This document shows positions 51,882 through 52,518 of a stretch of DNA of 52,518 nt, piece after piece; position 1 is the stretch's first letter, and each line of letters starts with the position of its first letter. The stretch lies in NCBI GenBank assembly GCA_949282845.1, contig CASDQF010000003.1, positions 1 through 52,518 of the forward strand. The letters run 5' to 3'. A program made the position numbers and the translations under genes. The notes beneath the pieces were generated by a model, which saw only the letters and a list, made by a program, of their open reading frames with translations, had not been told where the DNA came from and did not search any database. The DNA is from an uncultured Alphaproteobacteria bacterium (GTDB lineage: Bacteria > Pseudomonadota > Alphaproteobacteria > CAAHEQ01 > UBA3637).

Positions 51882-52518
51882 ATGATTTATATTGACTTTA
51901 TTGCAGATTATGGACAATCCACAGGACATGAAGATTTGGCTTTTTCAGAAGTTTGTCGTCGTTTGTGTGAGGAGTTCATGATGCGTCAAATGTCTTTTCC
52001 TCAAATCAAAACGCTATCCGTTTGTCCGTTTAACACAATTGAAACCGGCTTTGTTGTTGCTCAGCTAGCTTTCAATTCCAAGCTAAAAGAACAACATATT
52101 GTATATCACAATACAGCACCACGCAAAGATACTTTGGAAGCGCGCGTTCAAAATGCCGGAGAATTTTTAGCGGTCGCAGAATTACCAAACAAAGTTAGAA
52201 TTATTGGTGTTTTTGGAGGTTATACTTTCTCATTTTTGAAAGGAATTACAAAAGTTTATAAAGTCAAATGTGCTCGTGACGGCTCTCAATTTCGATCCAG
52301 AGACGTTTTTCCACCTTGTGTTGCAAGTTTGGCTCAGCACGCTGGAAAGCCTCTTGAAACTTGGGAACTGTTAGGAGAAGAAGTAACGGAAATTCCGACA
52401 ATTCCAACAAATGTTATTTTAAGTATTGACGGATATGGCAACATTAAATGTAATCTGACAAATATCCAAGATATTAAAATGATTCAAATCGGAAATGTTT
52501 CTCATCAGGTTGCAATCG
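51882..52518 (+). CDS. SAM hydrolase-like (DUF62-type) protein, cut by window edge
   Basis: An open frame of at least 212 codons starting at an ATG 6 bases after AAGGAG, still open at the window end. It resembles the S-adenosyl-L-methionine hydroxide adenosyltransferase / SAM-chlorinase family: IDFIADYG at the N terminus (Asp), NTAPRKD in the middle and SQFRSRDVFPPCVASLAQ (the FRSRDVF type of the family's FHGRDIF block). Its N-terminal DYGQSTGHEDLAF differs from typical members. Reaction is probably SAM to adenosine and methionine, or a close variant; the C-terminal domain lies outside the window. Confidence 0.72.
   Translation, partial: MIYIDFIADYGQSTGHEDLAFSEVCRRLCEEFMMRQMSFPQIKTLSVCPFNTIETGFVVAQLAFNSKLKEQHIVYHNTAPRKDTLEARVQNAGEFLAVAELPNKVRIIGVFGGYTFSFLKGITKVYKVKCARDGSQFRSRDVFPPCVASLAQHAGKPLETWELLGEEVTEIPTIPTNVILSIDGYGNIKCNLTNIQDIKMIQIGNVSHQVAI

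Noticed and set aside
1-52518. CRISPR array, prophage or insertion sequence
   Set aside because: I saw no evenly spaced direct repeats, transposase, integrase or phage structural gene on either strand. The repeated blocks at 12800-14400 are protein repeats of the autotransporter.

Overview
The window looks like a stretch of chromosome from an AT-rich alphaproteobacterium, probably an uncultured host- or gut-associated lineage with a moderately streamlined genome (inference). Three things point there. The cell envelope is Gram-negative (autotransporter, RlpA, MltB, MsbA, DAP-type peptidoglycan). The run mltB-rlpA-dacA-tmk-holB-tatD-MBL hydrolase is a gene order familiar from Alphaproteobacteria. 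Codon use is strongly A/T-biased throughout, with tight overlapping operons and recognisable sigma70-type promoters (TTGACA/TATAAT). Several genes instead look like gut Firmicutes versions (the glutamyl-tRNA synthetase, spmA/spmB, a guaD/ANT(6) pair), which suggests exchange with that community. I see no phage, insertion sequence, CRISPR array or rRNA operon.

Layout. 1-340: AT-rich leader with two hairpins and a terminator from something to the left. 340-3000: a small unknown gene, then an alr-guaD-ANT(6) operon. 2988-8296 (minus): a small heat-shock protein and a complete ybhG-F-S-R type ABC exporter. 8424-12194: a stand-alone PP2C-like phosphatase and valyl-tRNA synthetase. 12300-16890: a likely host-interaction patch, with a Pmp-like autotransporter behind a structured leader carrying a G8 tract, then an ankyrin-repeat gene with a perfect consensus promoter. 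17744-20935: a compact MoxR/DUF58/DUF4381/WYL-TerB operon. 20996-26640: the Aas acyltransferase/acyl-ACP synthetase, gltX and an MsbA-like exporter. 26633-32599: MscS, an HAD-phosphatase/AnmK pair, spmA-spmB, an unlisted 53-residue gene behind a 14-bp dyad, a YbhB-like protein, accD and ihfB. 32600-33025: an AT-rich gap with two DnaA-box-like sites. 33026-39506 (minus): the DNA-replication and peptidoglycan cluster. 39586-46892: tRNA-Ser, ybaK and assorted envelope, redox and repair genes, dapF and a cation efflux protein. 46950-47931: a gene in decay, with an in-frame stop and at least one frameshift. 48054-52518: a secreted cupin, tRNA-Glu, paired half-size chromate transporters, recJ, and the start of a SAM-hydrolase-like gene cut by the window edge.

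How the genes work together. Peptidoglycan metabolism is the main theme: Alr and DapF supply D-Ala and meso-DAP, DacA trims stem peptides, MltB and RlpA cut glycan strands, and AnmK with the overlapping HAD phosphatase may recycle anhydro-MurNAc. Envelope lipid genes (aas, msbA-like, accD) and surface/secreted factors (autotransporter, ankyrin protein) fit a cell living close to a host. Starts were moved inward from the longest reading frame where a Shine-Dalgarno site or operon overlap favoured it, and this is stated in each entry.
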